A stretch of DNA of 64,000 bases from Pelomonas sp963422775 (lineage in GTDB: Bacteria > Pseudomonadota > Gammaproteobacteria > Burkholderiales > Burkholderiaceae_C). Positions 25,393 to 33,953 of this stretch are shown here, one piece after another. The stretch covers positions 24,092 through 88,091 of the forward strand of contig CAUJSJ030000184.1 of NCBI GenBank assembly GCA_963422775.4, given 5' to 3'. Below the pieces are notes generated by a model. The model saw only the letters and a program-made list of their open reading frames with translations. It was not told where the DNA came from and did no database searches. Within the stretch, counting starts at the first letter, position 1, and every line of letters begins with the position of its first letter. Both the position numbers and the translations under genes were made by a program.

Positions 25393-26364
25393 ATGCCGAC
25401 AAACGATGATTCGGAAGGCTTCGCATTCCTTCAGCGCATGTCAACCAAACCCGTCGACCGTCTTCCGCCGCTGCAGCTGCTGGCCGCCTTCGAGGCCGCT
25501 GCGCGGCACCTGAGCTTCACGCAGGCTGCCGCCGAGCGCTTCGTCACGCAGTCGGCCATGAGCCGGCAGATGCGCGCACTGGAGGAGGAACTGGGCGTCA
25601 CCCTCTTCGAGCGCCGCCACCGCGCGCTGGCCCTCACCGAGGACGGCCAGCGCCTGCACGCCGCCTGTTCGGCCGCGCTGAACACGCTGCGCGTGGCCGT
25701 TCGCACGGTGCGCGAGCCGCACCAGCGCCAGGTACTGGCGCTGACGACGACGCCCGGCTTCGCGTCGCTGTGGCTGATTCCGCGCCTGACCGGCTTCACG
25801 CGCGCCCATCCGGGCATCGACGTGCGGCTGGACGCCGGCCTGGGCAACCGCAACCTCGCCAGTGAAGGCTTCGATCTCGCCATTCGCTACAGCCCCATCG
25901 GCGCCGGCCAGGGCAAGCAGCTGTTTGCCGAAGCCATGCTGCCCGTCTGCAGCCCGCGCCTGGTGGGCGAGCTGGGCCTGCCGCTGCGCGAGCCGGCGGA
26001 CCTGGCCCGCCACACGCTGCTGCACCTGGCCATGGACGGCGACAGTGCCGGCATGCCGGCCGAGTGGGAACCCTGGCTCAGCGCCTGGGGCCTGGCCGAC
26101 CTGCGGCCGGCGGCGCGGCTGAGCTTTTCGAGCTATTCCGAGGCGATTGCCGCGGCGATTGCGGGGCAGGGCGTGGCGCTGGGGCGGCGGCCGCTGGTGG
26201 ACGCACTGCTGGCCAGCGGCCAGCTCGTCACGCCGTTCGACGCCGGCATCGCTTCAGCGCGGGCGTATCGGCTCATCGTGGATCCGGCCGCGAAGTCACG
26301 GCCTGCGGTCAAGGCGTTCGAGCAGTGGCTGCTGGCGCAGTGCGCGGCGCCAGCGGTTGAGTAG
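25393..26364 (+). CDS. LysR-family transcriptional regulator (GcvA-like)
   Basis: A 323-residue regulator if it starts at 25393; a start at 25438 (MSTKPVDRLPPLQLL) is also plausible. N-terminal winged helix: LPPLQLLAAFEAAARHLSFT, SAMSRQMRALEEELGVTLFE, then the substrate-binding domain. The LPPLQ..FEAAAR..SFT beginning is typical of GcvA-type members. It probably binds the palindrome at 25331-25349 and controls the divergent DUF2917-GNAT operon and itself. Confidence 0.9.
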   Translation: MPTNDDSEGFAFLQRMSTKPVDRLPPLQLLAAFEAAARHLSFTQAAAERFVTQSAMSRQMRALEEELGVTLFERRHRALALTEDGQRLHAACSAALNTLRVAVRTVREPHQRQVLALTTTPGFASLWLIPRLTGFTRAHPGIDVRLDAGLGNRNLASEGFDLAIRYSPIGAGQGKQLFAEAMLPVCSPRLVGELGLPLREPADLARHTLLHLAMDGDSAGMPAEWEPWLSAWGLADLRPAARLSFSSYSEAIAAAIAGQGVALGRRPLVDALLASGQLVTPFDAGIASARAYRLIVDPAAKSRPAVKAFEQWLLAQCAAPAVE

Positions 26365-26366
26365 CC

Positions 26367-27080
26367 TCAGCCCGCCAGCCCGGCGTAGACATTTTGCACG
26401 TCGTCGTTGGCATCCAGCGCGGCCAGAAAGCTCTCCACCTCCTCCAACTGCTCGGCGTTCAGGCTGCCCGGGTCGATCGGGTTCTTCGGCCGGTAGCCCA
26501 GCTTGGCGCTCAGGACCGTGAAGCCCTGGGCGGGCAGGGCGCGGCTGACCAGGTCGAGGTCCGTGGGGTCGGTGAGGAACACGGTGATGCCATCTTCATC
26601 GGCCGGCAGCAGGTCCTGCGCGCCGGCCTCGATGGCGGCGGTGTCCGCATCGGCCCCGGGCGTGGTGGGTTCGGCTTCGATCATGCCAAGGTGATCGAAA
26701 TCCCAGCCCACCGAGCCGGCCGTGCCCAGCTGACCCTTGCGGAACAGCACGCGCATGTCCGACGCCGCGCGGTTCACGTTGTCCGTCAGCACCTCCACCA
26801 TCACCGGCACGCGGTGCGGCGCAAAGCCCTCGTAGATGGCCTGCTCGAAGTGGACGACTTCCCCGGTCAGCCCGGCGCCCTTCTTGATGGCGCGGTCCAG
26901 CGTCTCCTTGGGCATGGACACCTTGCGGGCCTGCTCCACCACCAGCCGCAGCCGCGCGTTGTCCTTGGGGTCAGCGCCGTGGCGCGCGGCAATCATGATG
27001 TCCTTGGACAGCTTGCCGAACAGCCGTCCCTTGGCATTGGCGGCGATGTCTTTGTGTTTGGCTTTCCATTGCGCGCCCAT
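26367..27080 (-). CDS. YebC/TACO1-family protein
   Basis: A 237-residue YebC-type protein (MGAQWKAKHKDIAANAKGRL, DPKDNARLRLVVEQARKVSM, then YEGFAPHRVPVMVEVLTDNVN). The family has been described as transcription regulators and, more recently, as translation factors helping ribosomes at proline stretches. The beginning MGAQWKAKHKD resembles the YeeN-like subgroup rather than MAGHSKWANI of the YebC subgroup. It converges on the LysR gene with 2 bases between stops. Confidence 0.9.
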   Translation of the reverse strand: MGAQWKAKHKDIAANAKGRLFGKLSKDIMIAARHGADPKDNARLRLVVEQARKVSMPKETLDRAIKKGAGLTGEVVHFEQAIYEGFAPHRVPVMVEVLTDNVNRAASDMRVLFRKGQLGTAGSVGWDFDHLGMIEAEPTTPGADADTAAIEAGAQDLLPADEDGITVFLTDPTDLDLVSRALPAQGFTVLSAKLGYRPKNPIDPGSLNAEQLEEVESFLAALDANDDVQNVYAGLAG

Positions 27081-27165
27081 GGGGTGTCCGTTTGTCTGTT
27101 GATTGAACCTGGCGCGGCCTGGGCGCGTCGGGCAGGGGCACTACTTTACGGGGTGCACTTCTCGG

Positions 27166-27468
27166 CTATTCATCGAGCCAGCGAATGCTCAAACCGATAC
27201 CGGGAGCCGTGCGAGCGCCGGCCATCGCCGCTTCCATTGACGAGTAGGCGCCGCCACCGGCGTTGAACAGGCCGCGCTGGGTGGTTGAGCCGAATTGCAC
27301 GTAGAACGTCTCGCGTATCTGATCGTTTTGAGCGTCGGGCGGATCTTCCCAATCGCCGGTGCCATATTGAATGGGACTTCGGATGATTCGGATGTCGCAC
27401 TCCACCTCCCCGGCGTAGATGAAAACGCCTTTTTTGACGACAGTTTCGTTGGGCTGGAGTTTTTCCAT
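27166..27468 (-). CDS. Conserved-looking hypothetical protein
   Basis: A 100-residue soluble protein not recognised as a known family. It reads as a beta-rich domain (GVFIYAGEVECDIRIIRSPI, IRETFYVQFGSTT) ending in a helix (SSMEAAMAGARTAPGIGLSI). The ATG at 27468 has GAGGT upstream and lies 7 bases after the protease stop, so it is probably co-transcribed with the HtrA-like gene. Confidence 0.55.
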   Translation of the reverse strand: MEKLQPNETVVKKGVFIYAGEVECDIRIIRSPIQYGTGDWEDPPDAQNDQIRETFYVQFGSTTQRGLFNAGGGAYSSMEAAMAGARTAPGIGLSIRWLDE

Positions 27469-27475
27469 AAAGACC

Positions 27476-28561
27476 TCAGTCCGAACTGCCCAACGTCGCC
27501 GGGACCTTCCGCGCCTGCCCCGCACGCCACACCGTCAAGGTTACCTTCTCGCCGATCTGCCGTGTCTCCAGCAGCGACAGCATGTCGTCCAGGTCAGCCA
27601 CCGCCTGGCCGTCGACGGCGGTGATGACGTCGCCCTGCACGATGCGCCCGCTGCGGTCGCGGCCGAAGGGCTTGAGGCCGGCGGCGGCGGCCGGGCTGTT
27701 GTCGGCCACGTTGACGAGCAGCACGCCCTTGGGCGCGCCCAGCGCCTGCGCCAGATTGGCCGGGCCGGACGTCACGCCCAGCGCCGGCCGGATGAAACGC
27801 CCGTCACGGATCAGCCGCGGCACGATGCGGTTGACCTCGTCGACCGGGATCGCAAACCCGATCCCCGCGCTCGCCCCGCTCGGGCTGTAAATCGCCGTGT
27901 TGACGCCGATCAGCCGCCCCGCCGAGTCCAGCAGCGGACCGCCCGAGTTGCCCGGGTTGATGGCCGCATCGGTCTGGATGGCGCCCTTGATCGTGCGCCG
28001 CGTGACGGACTCGATCTCGCGGTTCAGCGCCGAGACGATGCCGGTGGTCAGCGTCTGGTCCAGCCCGAAGGGGTTGCCGATGGCGTAGACCTTCTGGCCC
28101 ACCTGCAGTTCACGGCTGGTGCCGATCTGGATGGCCGGCAGCTTGTCGCGCGGTGCCTCGATGCGCAGCACGGCAAGGTCGCGGTCGGGGAAGGCGCCCA
28201 CCAACCTGGCCGGGAAGCTGCTCTGGTCGCTCAGCGTGACCGTGGCACGGTCGCCACCCTGGATGACGTGGAAGTTGGTGACGATGTGGCCCGTGTCGTC
28301 CCAGACGAAGCCGGTGCCCGTGCCGCTGGGCTGCTCGCTGGTTCTCAGAGAAAAGAAGTCGCGCTGCACGGAGAGCGTGGTGATGTGCACGACGGAGGGC
28401 GACACGCGCTTGAACACGCCGATGTTGTTCATCTCCTCGGCATCCAGCGCGCCGCGGGTGTTGACGGCGCGGGGCTGGGCCGGCGTCTTGGCCGATGCCA
28501 GGCCGAGCAGGGCGGCGGCGAGCAGGGCGGCGGGGGCGAAGCGAAGCAGGGCGGGGGCCAT
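27476..28561 (-). CDS. HtrA/DegP-like serine protease (S1C), one PDZ domain
   Basis: A 361-residue periplasmic or membrane-anchored protease with an N-terminal signal segment (LLRFAPAALLAAALLGLASA). The catalytic triad is visible: His in GHIVTNFHVIQGG, Asp in FPDRDLAVLRI, Ser in INPGNSGGPLLD. A single PDZ domain follows (GVLLVNVADNSPAAAAGLKP to the end), as in DegS-like or plant-type Deg enzymes rather than two-PDZ DegP. The ATG at 28561 is used because it begins the signal peptide. Confidence 0.88.
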   Translation of the reverse strand: MAPALLRFAPAALLAAALLGLASAKTPAQPRAVNTRGALDAEEMNNIGVFKRVSPSVVHITTLSVQRDFFSLRTSEQPSGTGTGFVWDDTGHIVTNFHVIQGGDRATVTLSDQSSFPARLVGAFPDRDLAVLRIEAPRDKLPAIQIGTSRELQVGQKVYAIGNPFGLDQTLTTGIVSALNREIESVTRRTIKGAIQTDAAINPGNSGGPLLDSAGRLIGVNTAIYSPSGASAGIGFAIPVDEVNRIVPRLIRDGRFIRPALGVTSGPANLAQALGAPKGVLLVNVADNSPAAAAGLKPFGRDRSGRIVQGDVITAVDGQAVADLDDMLSLLETRQIGEKVTLTVWRAGQARKVPATLGSSD

Positions 28562-28650
28562 GGTGTGGCGGCGGGCGGTGGCGACGGCGGCATTTTGAGG
28601 TGCGCCGCAGCGTTTCAACGGCAGCGACCCGAGGCTATGCTCGCGCCGCC

Positions 28651-29634
28651 ATGACGCGTGGACCATCGATGCATGACGCAGTGAACGTGCGGCGCCGGAT
28701 CTTGCAAGGTCTGGCCCTGTGGCCACTGCTGGCCGGCGCGCGCGAGGCGGAACTGGGTGACGTCCAGATCCTCATTCCCGGCCCGCCCGGCGGTGGCTGG
28801 GACCGCGGCGGGCGCGCCATCGGCCAGGCGCTGCTGGGCGCGCAACTGGTGCAGGGCGTGGGATACCGGAACGTGGAGGGCGGTGGCGGCTGGCGCGGTT
28901 TCGAGGAATTCGTGGCCCGCGGCGAGCTGCGCCAGGCCGTCATGGTGCAGTCGGTGTCGCTGGTGGCGCGGCGCCTCAGCGGCATCTATCGCAAGGGGTG
29001 TCGCGACCTGCGCCCGCTGGCCTGCCTGGCCGAGGAGTACGAGGCCGTCGTCGTGCGGCCCGATTCCCCGATCACGAGCCTGTCCGAACTGCGCAGACAG
29101 GTTGCGCGCGCGCCCCAGGAGCAGCCGCTGGTGCTGGGATCTGCGCGCGACAGCGTTGACCACCTGGCCGCGCAACTGCTGCTGCTGGATGTGCCGCGGG
29201 GCCCCTTCAGCGCCCACCGCTATGCCTTCCGCAATGGCGATGGCGACGCGGCCCAGTTCCTGTTGTCGGGCACGGGCATCGCGATGGTGGTGGGGTTCAA
29301 CGCCCTGCTGATGGCGCAGCACCAGGCGGGCCAGCTGCGCATCCTGGCCACCAGCTGCCCGCAGCGCCTGCACAAGGACGTCCCGACCTGGGCCGAGCAG
29401 GGCGTGGAGCAGACCTTTGCCAACTGGCGCGGCCTGTTCGCACGGCGCGACATGCCGCCCGAGGCGGTGGCGCGCTGGCTGCGGGCGCTGGAGGCCCTGG
29501 CGTTGGCGCCGGCCTGGCGCGACGCCCTCAAGGCCAACGCCTGGGGTGCCCGCTTCCTGGGCGACGAGAAGTTCGTCACCTTCCTCGAGGCCGAGGAGCG
29601 CAAGCTCAGGCCGCTGGTGCCGGTGCCGGACTGA
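28651..29634 (+). CDS. Bug/TctC-family periplasmic binding protein
   Basis: A 327-residue solute-binding protein of the tripartite tricarboxylate transporter family, abundant in Burkholderiales. N-terminal export signal VRRRILQGLALWPLLAGA; family motifs IPGPPGGGWDRGGRAIGQAL, RNVEGGGGWRGFEEF, and DVPTWAEQGVE.TFANWRGL. No TctA/TctB membrane genes are adjacent, which is usual for this family. It may start at 28651 or at the internal ATG 28669. It is divergent from the HtrA-like gene. Confidence 0.82.
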   Translation: MTRGPSMHDAVNVRRRILQGLALWPLLAGAREAELGDVQILIPGPPGGGWDRGGRAIGQALLGAQLVQGVGYRNVEGGGGWRGFEEFVARGELRQAVMVQSVSLVARRLSGIYRKGCRDLRPLACLAEEYEAVVVRPDSPITSLSELRRQVARAPQEQPLVLGSARDSVDHLAAQLLLLDVPRGPFSAHRYAFRNGDGDAAQFLLSGTGIAMVVGFNALLMAQHQAGQLRILATSCPQRLHKDVPTWAEQGVEQTFANWRGLFARRDMPPEAVARWLRALEALALAPAWRDALKANAWGARFLGDEKFVTFLEAEERKLRPLVPVPD

Positions 29635-29703
29635 GCCCACCGCTGTCGGCGAACTGCTGGCTCGCTGCGTTGTGCGGTGTCGAGTTCAAAACGAGGGCTG
29701 TCA

Positions 29704-30318
29704 ATGAAGCGTGTCGGTTTTTTCCTGGGCTTGGGTATCTGGCTGGCGTTGCCCTGTGCCTGGGCGCAGCAGATCTGGAAATGCGAGGTGGCAGGCCAGG
29801 TGCGTTTCAGCGACAAGCCCTGCCCCGGCAGCGGCCAGCCGGTGGCCGAGCGCAGCCTGCAGCCCAACGTGGTGGAGAGCCTGAAGCCCGAGGTGGTGCG
29901 CGCGGCACTGGGTGCGGCGTCAGCGCCCTTGGCGCCCGCTGCGCCGGCCGGCAATGCCTGTCCTGGCGACAGCGAGATCCGCGGCATGGAAACGCGCGGC
30001 AGCTCGACGACGCTGGGCGACGCCGAGCGTCAGTTCATGCAGGACGAGGTGCGCCGCGCGCTGCAATGCCGCGCCGGGCGCGGCCGCTACACCGAGGCCG
30101 ACTGGGTCGTCAGCCGCACGGCCCAGGCCGCGCAGACGCAGCTGGGCGACCGCGCCCGCCACGACGCCCGCCTGCGCGCCGAGGCCATGCACAGCGCGGC
30201 GGACCCGGAGGAGGGCGACCGCATCGCGCGCCGGCGCATCGCCGAGGAAAGGATGCAGCGCCGTAGCCAGCAGCAACTGCAGAGAAATCCCGGGTCGGCA
30301 TCGATGCCATCGCCCTAG
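29704..30318 (+). CDS. DUF4124-type secreted protein (copy 1)
   Basis: A 204-residue protein with signal peptide (GFFLGLGIWLALPCAWAQ) followed at once by the DUF4124 motif (QIWKCEVAGQVRFSDKPCPG, residues about 19-38). The rest is Ala/Arg-rich and probably helical. Copy 2, 95 bases downstream, has the same beginning (MKxxxxxLGxWLAxxxAWAQQxW), so the two arose by duplication. Function unknown. Confidence 0.76.
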   Translation: MKRVGFFLGLGIWLALPCAWAQQIWKCEVAGQVRFSDKPCPGSGQPVAERSLQPNVVESLKPEVVRAALGAASAPLAPAAPAGNACPGDSEIRGMETRGSSTTLGDAERQFMQDEVRRALQCRAGRGRYTEADWVVSRTAQAAQTQLGDRARHDARLRAEAMHSAADPEEGDRIARRRIAEERMQRRSQQQLQRNPGSASMPSP

Positions 30319-30413
30319 CACGATCCGTGGCTGCGGCAGCGGCCGCGGCACGGCGTTTGCCGGTGACCCGTGCGCAGTCGGCGTCGTGCCGGGGGCTGCT
30401 GGAAAGGTCGGCG

Positions 30414-30899
30414 ATGAAGTGCTTGGTGGTGGGTCTCGGGATGTGGTTGGCCATGGGTGGCGCCTGGGCGCAGCAGGTCTGGCGATGCGAGGTGGACGGG
30501 CAGGTGCGCTACACCGACCGCCCTTGTGAAAAGATCAGTCAACCCTTGCCGGCGCGAGCGTTGCAGCCCAATGTTGCCGATGGCCCGACTGCGCAGGCAG
30601 CGCCCGCGGCGTCCGACTTTCCAGCTTCCGCGCCGGTGCCCACTGCTTGCGCGGGCGATGGGGAGATGAGCAGCCAGTCAGCGCGTCAAGGGTCATGCCC
30701 GCAGGATGCGGCCCGCCCGGCCGACGCCGGCAGTGCCGTTAGCCCCCAGGCCTCGGCCCCGCAGCCACGCCATGCCAGCCGTGGCCGCGCGGACAACCAG
30801 TGGAAGCGCCCCGCGTCGCAAGGCCTGCTGCAAACGGATTTTGTGCAGCGGGGCTACGTGCCGAGGCGTCAGAATCCGGCGTCCACGCCGACTCCCTAG
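30414..30899 (+). CDS. DUF4124-type secreted protein (copy 2)
   Basis: A 161-residue paralogue of the preceding gene: signal peptide MKCLVVGLGMWLAMGGAWAQ and DUF4124 motif QVWRCEVDGQVRYTDRPCEK. After residue 60 the two proteins diverge; this one is Ala/Pro/Ser-rich and low in complexity. The ATG at 30414 is aligned with the paralogue's start. Confidence 0.74.
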   Translation: MKCLVVGLGMWLAMGGAWAQQVWRCEVDGQVRYTDRPCEKISQPLPARALQPNVADGPTAQAAPAASDFPASAPVPTACAGDGEMSSQSARQGSCPQDAARPADAGSAVSPQASAPQPRHASRGRADNQWKRPASQGLLQTDFVQRGYVPRRQNPASTPTP

Positions 30900-30905
30900 C
30901 CCTGC

Positions 30906-31631
30906 ATGCCCACGGCCGCCGCCGCCAGTTCGTCCCCTGACTCGCCCCGCCACGACCGCCTCGACGCACTGCGCGGCCTGGCCATCGTCTGGATGGCGTC
31001 ATTTCATTTCGGCTTCGACCTGAACCACTTCGGCTGGATACGCCAGGATTTCTACCGCGACCCGGTCTGGACCTGGCAGCGCATCGGCATCGTCAGCCTG
31101 TTCCTGTTCTGCGCCGGCGGCGGCCAAGCCCTGGCCGTGCTGGCGCGCCAAGGCGCTCCGCGGTTCTGGAAGCGCTGGGCGCAGGTGGCCGGCTGCGCGC
31201 TGCTGGTGTCCGCGGGTTCGTGGTTCATGTTCCCGAGCAGCTGGATCAGCTTCGGCGTGCTGCATGGCATCGCGGTGATGCTGTTGCTGCTGCGGATGGG
31301 ATTGAGCCGGCTGCCGAATGCGGCCCTGCTGTTGTTGGCCGTGCTCGCCATCGCCGCGCCGCGGCTGGTGCAGCAGCCCTTTTTCGACACGCGCTGGGCG
31401 AACTGGGTTGGTCTGGTCACACACAAGCCCGTCACGGAAGACTATGTGCCGGTGCTGCCCTGGCTGGGCGTCATGCTCGTCGGCTTCGTCGTCACGCGTG
31501 CCTGGCCCGGGTTGTGGCAGGGCAGCGCGCCGCGGCCGCTTGCCGTGCTGGGGCGCTGGTCGCTGAGTTTCTACATGGTCCACCAGCCCGTGCTGATCGG
31601 CGCGTTGATGGCGGTTCAGTTCTTGTGTTGA
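30906..31631 (+). CDS. DUF1624 heparan-alpha-glucosaminide acetyltransferase-like membrane protein
   Basis: A 241-residue membrane protein with about seven helices. The N-terminal RHDRLDALRGLAIVWMASFH and FGFDLNHFG are typical of the DUF1624 acyltransferase-like family, and the C-terminal LGRWSLSFYMVHQPVLIGAL is also conserved. It starts 6 bases after the DUF4124 copy 2 stop. It may transfer acyl groups to a surface sugar; the substrate is unknown. Confidence 0.82.
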   Translation: MPTAAAASSSPDSPRHDRLDALRGLAIVWMASFHFGFDLNHFGWIRQDFYRDPVWTWQRIGIVSLFLFCAGGGQALAVLARQGAPRFWKRWAQVAGCALLVSAGSWFMFPSSWISFGVLHGIAVMLLLLRMGLSRLPNAALLLLAVLAIAAPRLVQQPFFDTRWANWVGLVTHKPVTEDYVPVLPWLGVMLVGFVVTRAWPGLWQGSAPRPLAVLGRWSLSFYMVHQPVLIGALMAVQFLC

Positions 31632-31640
31632 AGGAATGTG

Positions 31641-32432
31641 ATGCGAAAGATGCTCGTGGCCGTGTTCGGTCTGCTCGTTTCGATGGCGGCCGCGGCGGCG
31701 CCGTTCGTTTGGCCCAACGGCGCGCAGGCGGCCGTGAGCCTGGGCTATGACGACGGCCTGGACAGCCAGCTCGACCATGTCGTGCCGGCGCTGAACAAGC
31801 GCGGCCTGCGGGCCAGCTTCTACGTGCCCATCAACGGCCCGACGCTGCCCGGCCGGCAGAACGAATGGAAGGCCGCCGCCGCGGCCGGCCACGAACTGGG
31901 CAACCACAGCCTGTTCCACGGCTGCTCGGCCAAGGGGACGGGGCGGGAATGGGTGCTGCCGCACCGCGACCTGGACAAGCAGACGCCGGCCGGCGTGCAG
32001 GAGCAGGTCATCGCGGCCAACACCTGGCTGCAGGCGCTGGACGGCAAGACGCGCCGCACCTTCACGCCGCCCTGCCTGGACCTGCAGGCCGGCGGCCAGG
32101 ATTTCGTGAAGGCGCTGCAGCCGCACTTCGTGGCCTACCGCGCGGCAGGCCCGGGGGTGGTGACCGACACCGCCCAGCTGGACCCCTACGCCATGCCGGT
32201 CTATTTCGTCGAGGGCTGGAGCGGCGAGCAGCTGATCGCGCTGGTCGAGAAGGCGGCGGCCCAGCATGCGCTGGTATCGCTGCTGTTTCACGGCGTGGGC
32301 GCCGAGCACCTGAGCGTGACGCGCGAGGCGCACGACCAGTTGCTGGACCACCTGGCCAAGAACAAGGCCCGCTTGTGGGCCGACAGCTTCGTGAACATCA
32401 TGGAGAACGCGAGGAAGCAAGCGGGCCGCTGA
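31641..32432 (+). CDS. Polysaccharide deacetylase (NodB-like)
   Basis: A 263-residue secreted carbohydrate esterase with signal peptide (LVAVFGLLVSMAAAAAPF). NodB-type motifs: SLGYDDGLDSQ (catalytic and metal Asp residues), GHELGNHSLFH (metal His residues), and LLFHGVGAEH near the C-terminus. It probably removes N-acetyl groups from a cell-wall or surface polysaccharide. The ATG at 31641 follows an AAGGA site; a GTG one codon earlier is less likely. Confidence 0.86.
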   Translation: MRKMLVAVFGLLVSMAAAAAPFVWPNGAQAAVSLGYDDGLDSQLDHVVPALNKRGLRASFYVPINGPTLPGRQNEWKAAAAAGHELGNHSLFHGCSAKGTGREWVLPHRDLDKQTPAGVQEQVIAANTWLQALDGKTRRTFTPPCLDLQAGGQDFVKALQPHFVAYRAAGPGVVTDTAQLDPYAMPVYFVEGWSGEQLIALVEKAAAQHALVSLLFHGVGAEHLSVTREAHDQLLDHLAKNKARLWADSFVNIMENARKQAGR

Positions 32433-32439
32433 GCCGACA

Positions 32440-33186
32440 ATGCGGGCGATGAGCTCCGCAAAGTCCGTCCTGTTCGGCTTCCATGCCGTCACCGTCCGCC
32501 TCAAGACGCATCCTGCCTCGGTCGCCGAGGTGCATTTCGATCCCAGCCGGCGCGACCAGCGCATGCGCGCCTTCGTCGAGCGTGCCAAGGAGGCCGGCGC
32601 CAAGCTCGTGGAGAGCAGCGACGAGCGCCTGAGCCAGATCGCCGGCAGCCCGCACCACCAGGGCGTCGTCGCCCGCGTGCAGGCGCTGGCGCAACCGCAT
32701 TCGCTGGACGATGTGCTGGACGCCGTCGAAGGCCCGCCGCTGGTGCTGGTGCTTGACGGCGTGACGGACCCGCACAACCTCGGTGCCTGCCTGCGCGTGG
32801 CCGATGGCGCGGGGGCGCACGCCGTGGTGGCGCCCAAGGACCGTGCCGTGGGCTTGAACGCCACCGTGGCCAAGGTGGCCAGCGGTGCGGCCGAGACGGT
32901 GCCCTACCTGATGGTCACCAACCTGGCACGGACCTTGAATGAACTGAAGGAGCGCGACATCTGGGTGGTCGGCACGTCCGACCAGGCCGAGCGCTCGATC
33001 TACGAACTGGATTTGAAGCGCCCCACCGCCTTCGTGCTGGGTGCCGAAGGGGAGGGCATGCGGCAACTGACGGCCAAGACCTGCGACGAGCTCGTGCACA
33101 TCCCGATGGCTGGCGCCGTCGAGAGCCTGAACGTGTCCGTCGCCGCAGGTGTGTGCCTGTATGAGGTGCTCCGTCAGCGTCGATAA
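32440..33186 (+). CDS. rlmB: 23S rRNA (guanosine-2'-O-)-methyltransferase RlmB (TrmH family)
   Basis: A 248-residue SPOUT methyltransferase that in E. coli methylates G2251 of 23S rRNA. It has the N-terminal substrate-binding domain (VLFGFHAVTVRLKTHPASV) and the three SPOUT motifs (LVLDGVTDPHNLGACLRVAD, FVLGAEGEGMRQL, IPMAGAVESLNVSVAAGV). It could start at 32440 or 32449. It precedes upp by 32 bases. Confidence 0.92.
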   Translation: MRAMSSAKSVLFGFHAVTVRLKTHPASVAEVHFDPSRRDQRMRAFVERAKEAGAKLVESSDERLSQIAGSPHHQGVVARVQALAQPHSLDDVLDAVEGPPLVLVLDGVTDPHNLGACLRVADGAGAHAVVAPKDRAVGLNATVAKVASGAAETVPYLMVTNLARTLNELKERDIWVVGTSDQAERSIYELDLKRPTAFVLGAEGEGMRQLTAKTCDELVHIPMAGAVESLNVSVAAGVCLYEVLRQRR

Positions 33187-33218
33187 TTCTGACTGCTCAG
33201 AAAAAAAGGAAACCCGCC

Positions 33219-33851
33219 ATGGCCGTCATCGAAGTCAAGCACCCTCTGGTCAAACACAAGATCGGCCTGATGCGCGAGGCCGGCATCTCGACGAAGAAGT
33301 TCCGCGAGCTGACCGGCGAAGTCGCGCGGCTGCTGACCTACGAGGCGACCGAGGACTTCCCGCTGGAGAAGGTGACCATCGAATGCTGGAGCGGCCCGGC
33401 CGAGGTCGACCAGATCGCCGGCCGCAAGGTCACCGTGGTGCCCATCCTGCGTGCGGGCCTGGGCATGCTGGACGGCGTGCTGGACATCCTGCCCAACGCC
33501 AAGGTCTCGGTCGTCGGCCTGGCGCGTGACCACGAGACCCTCAAGCCGGTGAACTACTTCGACAAGTTCGTCGGCGACCTTGAAACCCGCACGGCGCTCA
33601 TCATCGACCCCATGCTGGCCACTGCGGGCAGCATGATCGCCACCGTGGAGCTGCTGAAGGCGCGCGGCTGCAAGGACATCCGTGCGCTGGTGCTGGCGGC
33701 CGCGCCCGAGGGCGTGAAGGCGCTCAACACGGCCCACCCCGACGTGCGCTGCTGGACGGCGGCCATCGACAGCCACCTCAATGACGTCGGCTACATCATC
33801 CCGGGCCTGGGCGACGCGGGCGACAAGATCTTCGGCACCAAGGAAGGGTAA
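33219..33851 (+). CDS. upp: Uracil phosphoribosyltransferase
   Basis: A 210-residue pyrimidine salvage enzyme that makes UMP from uracil and PRPP. Family signatures are LVKHKIGLMREAGISTKKFR, VVPILRAGLGMLDGVLDILP, the PRPP loop LIIDPMLATAGSMIATVELL and the uracil-binding end DVGYIIPGLGDAGDKIFGT. A strong ribosome-binding site (AAAAAAAGGAAA) precedes the ATG. Confidence 0.96.
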   Translation: MAVIEVKHPLVKHKIGLMREAGISTKKFRELTGEVARLLTYEATEDFPLEKVTIECWSGPAEVDQIAGRKVTVVPILRAGLGMLDGVLDILPNAKVSVVGLARDHETLKPVNYFDKFVGDLETRTALIIDPMLATAGSMIATVELLKARGCKDIRALVLAAAPEGVKALNTAHPDVRCWTAAIDSHLNDVGYIIPGLGDAGDKIFGTKEG

Positions 33852-33856
33852 AGATT

Positions 33857-33874
33857 CACGGCCTCGGCCGTGAT
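33857..33874. terminator. Hairpin downstream of upp
   Basis: A perfect 8-bp stem (TCACGGCC / GGCCGTGA) with a 2-base spacer lies 5 bases after the upp stop. The following sequence is not U-rich, so it may be a weak or Rho-dependent terminator or an RNA-stabilising structure. Confidence 0.5.
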
Positions 33875-33907
33875 CCCTTCGGCCATGCCCCTGCGTCTGT
33901 ACGTGCA

Positions 33908-33927
33908 GGCAGCCAATCCTGGCTGCC
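33908..33927. other. Second hairpin upstream of a hypothetical gene
   Basis: A perfect 8-bp stem (GGCAGCCA / TGGCTGCC) with the loop ATCC, 26 bases before the start codon at 33954. It could be the 5' leader of the downstream mRNA or a second transcription stop. Confidence 0.45.
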
Positions 33928-33953
33928 ATCCACGCAGACCCCAGGAGCCCACC

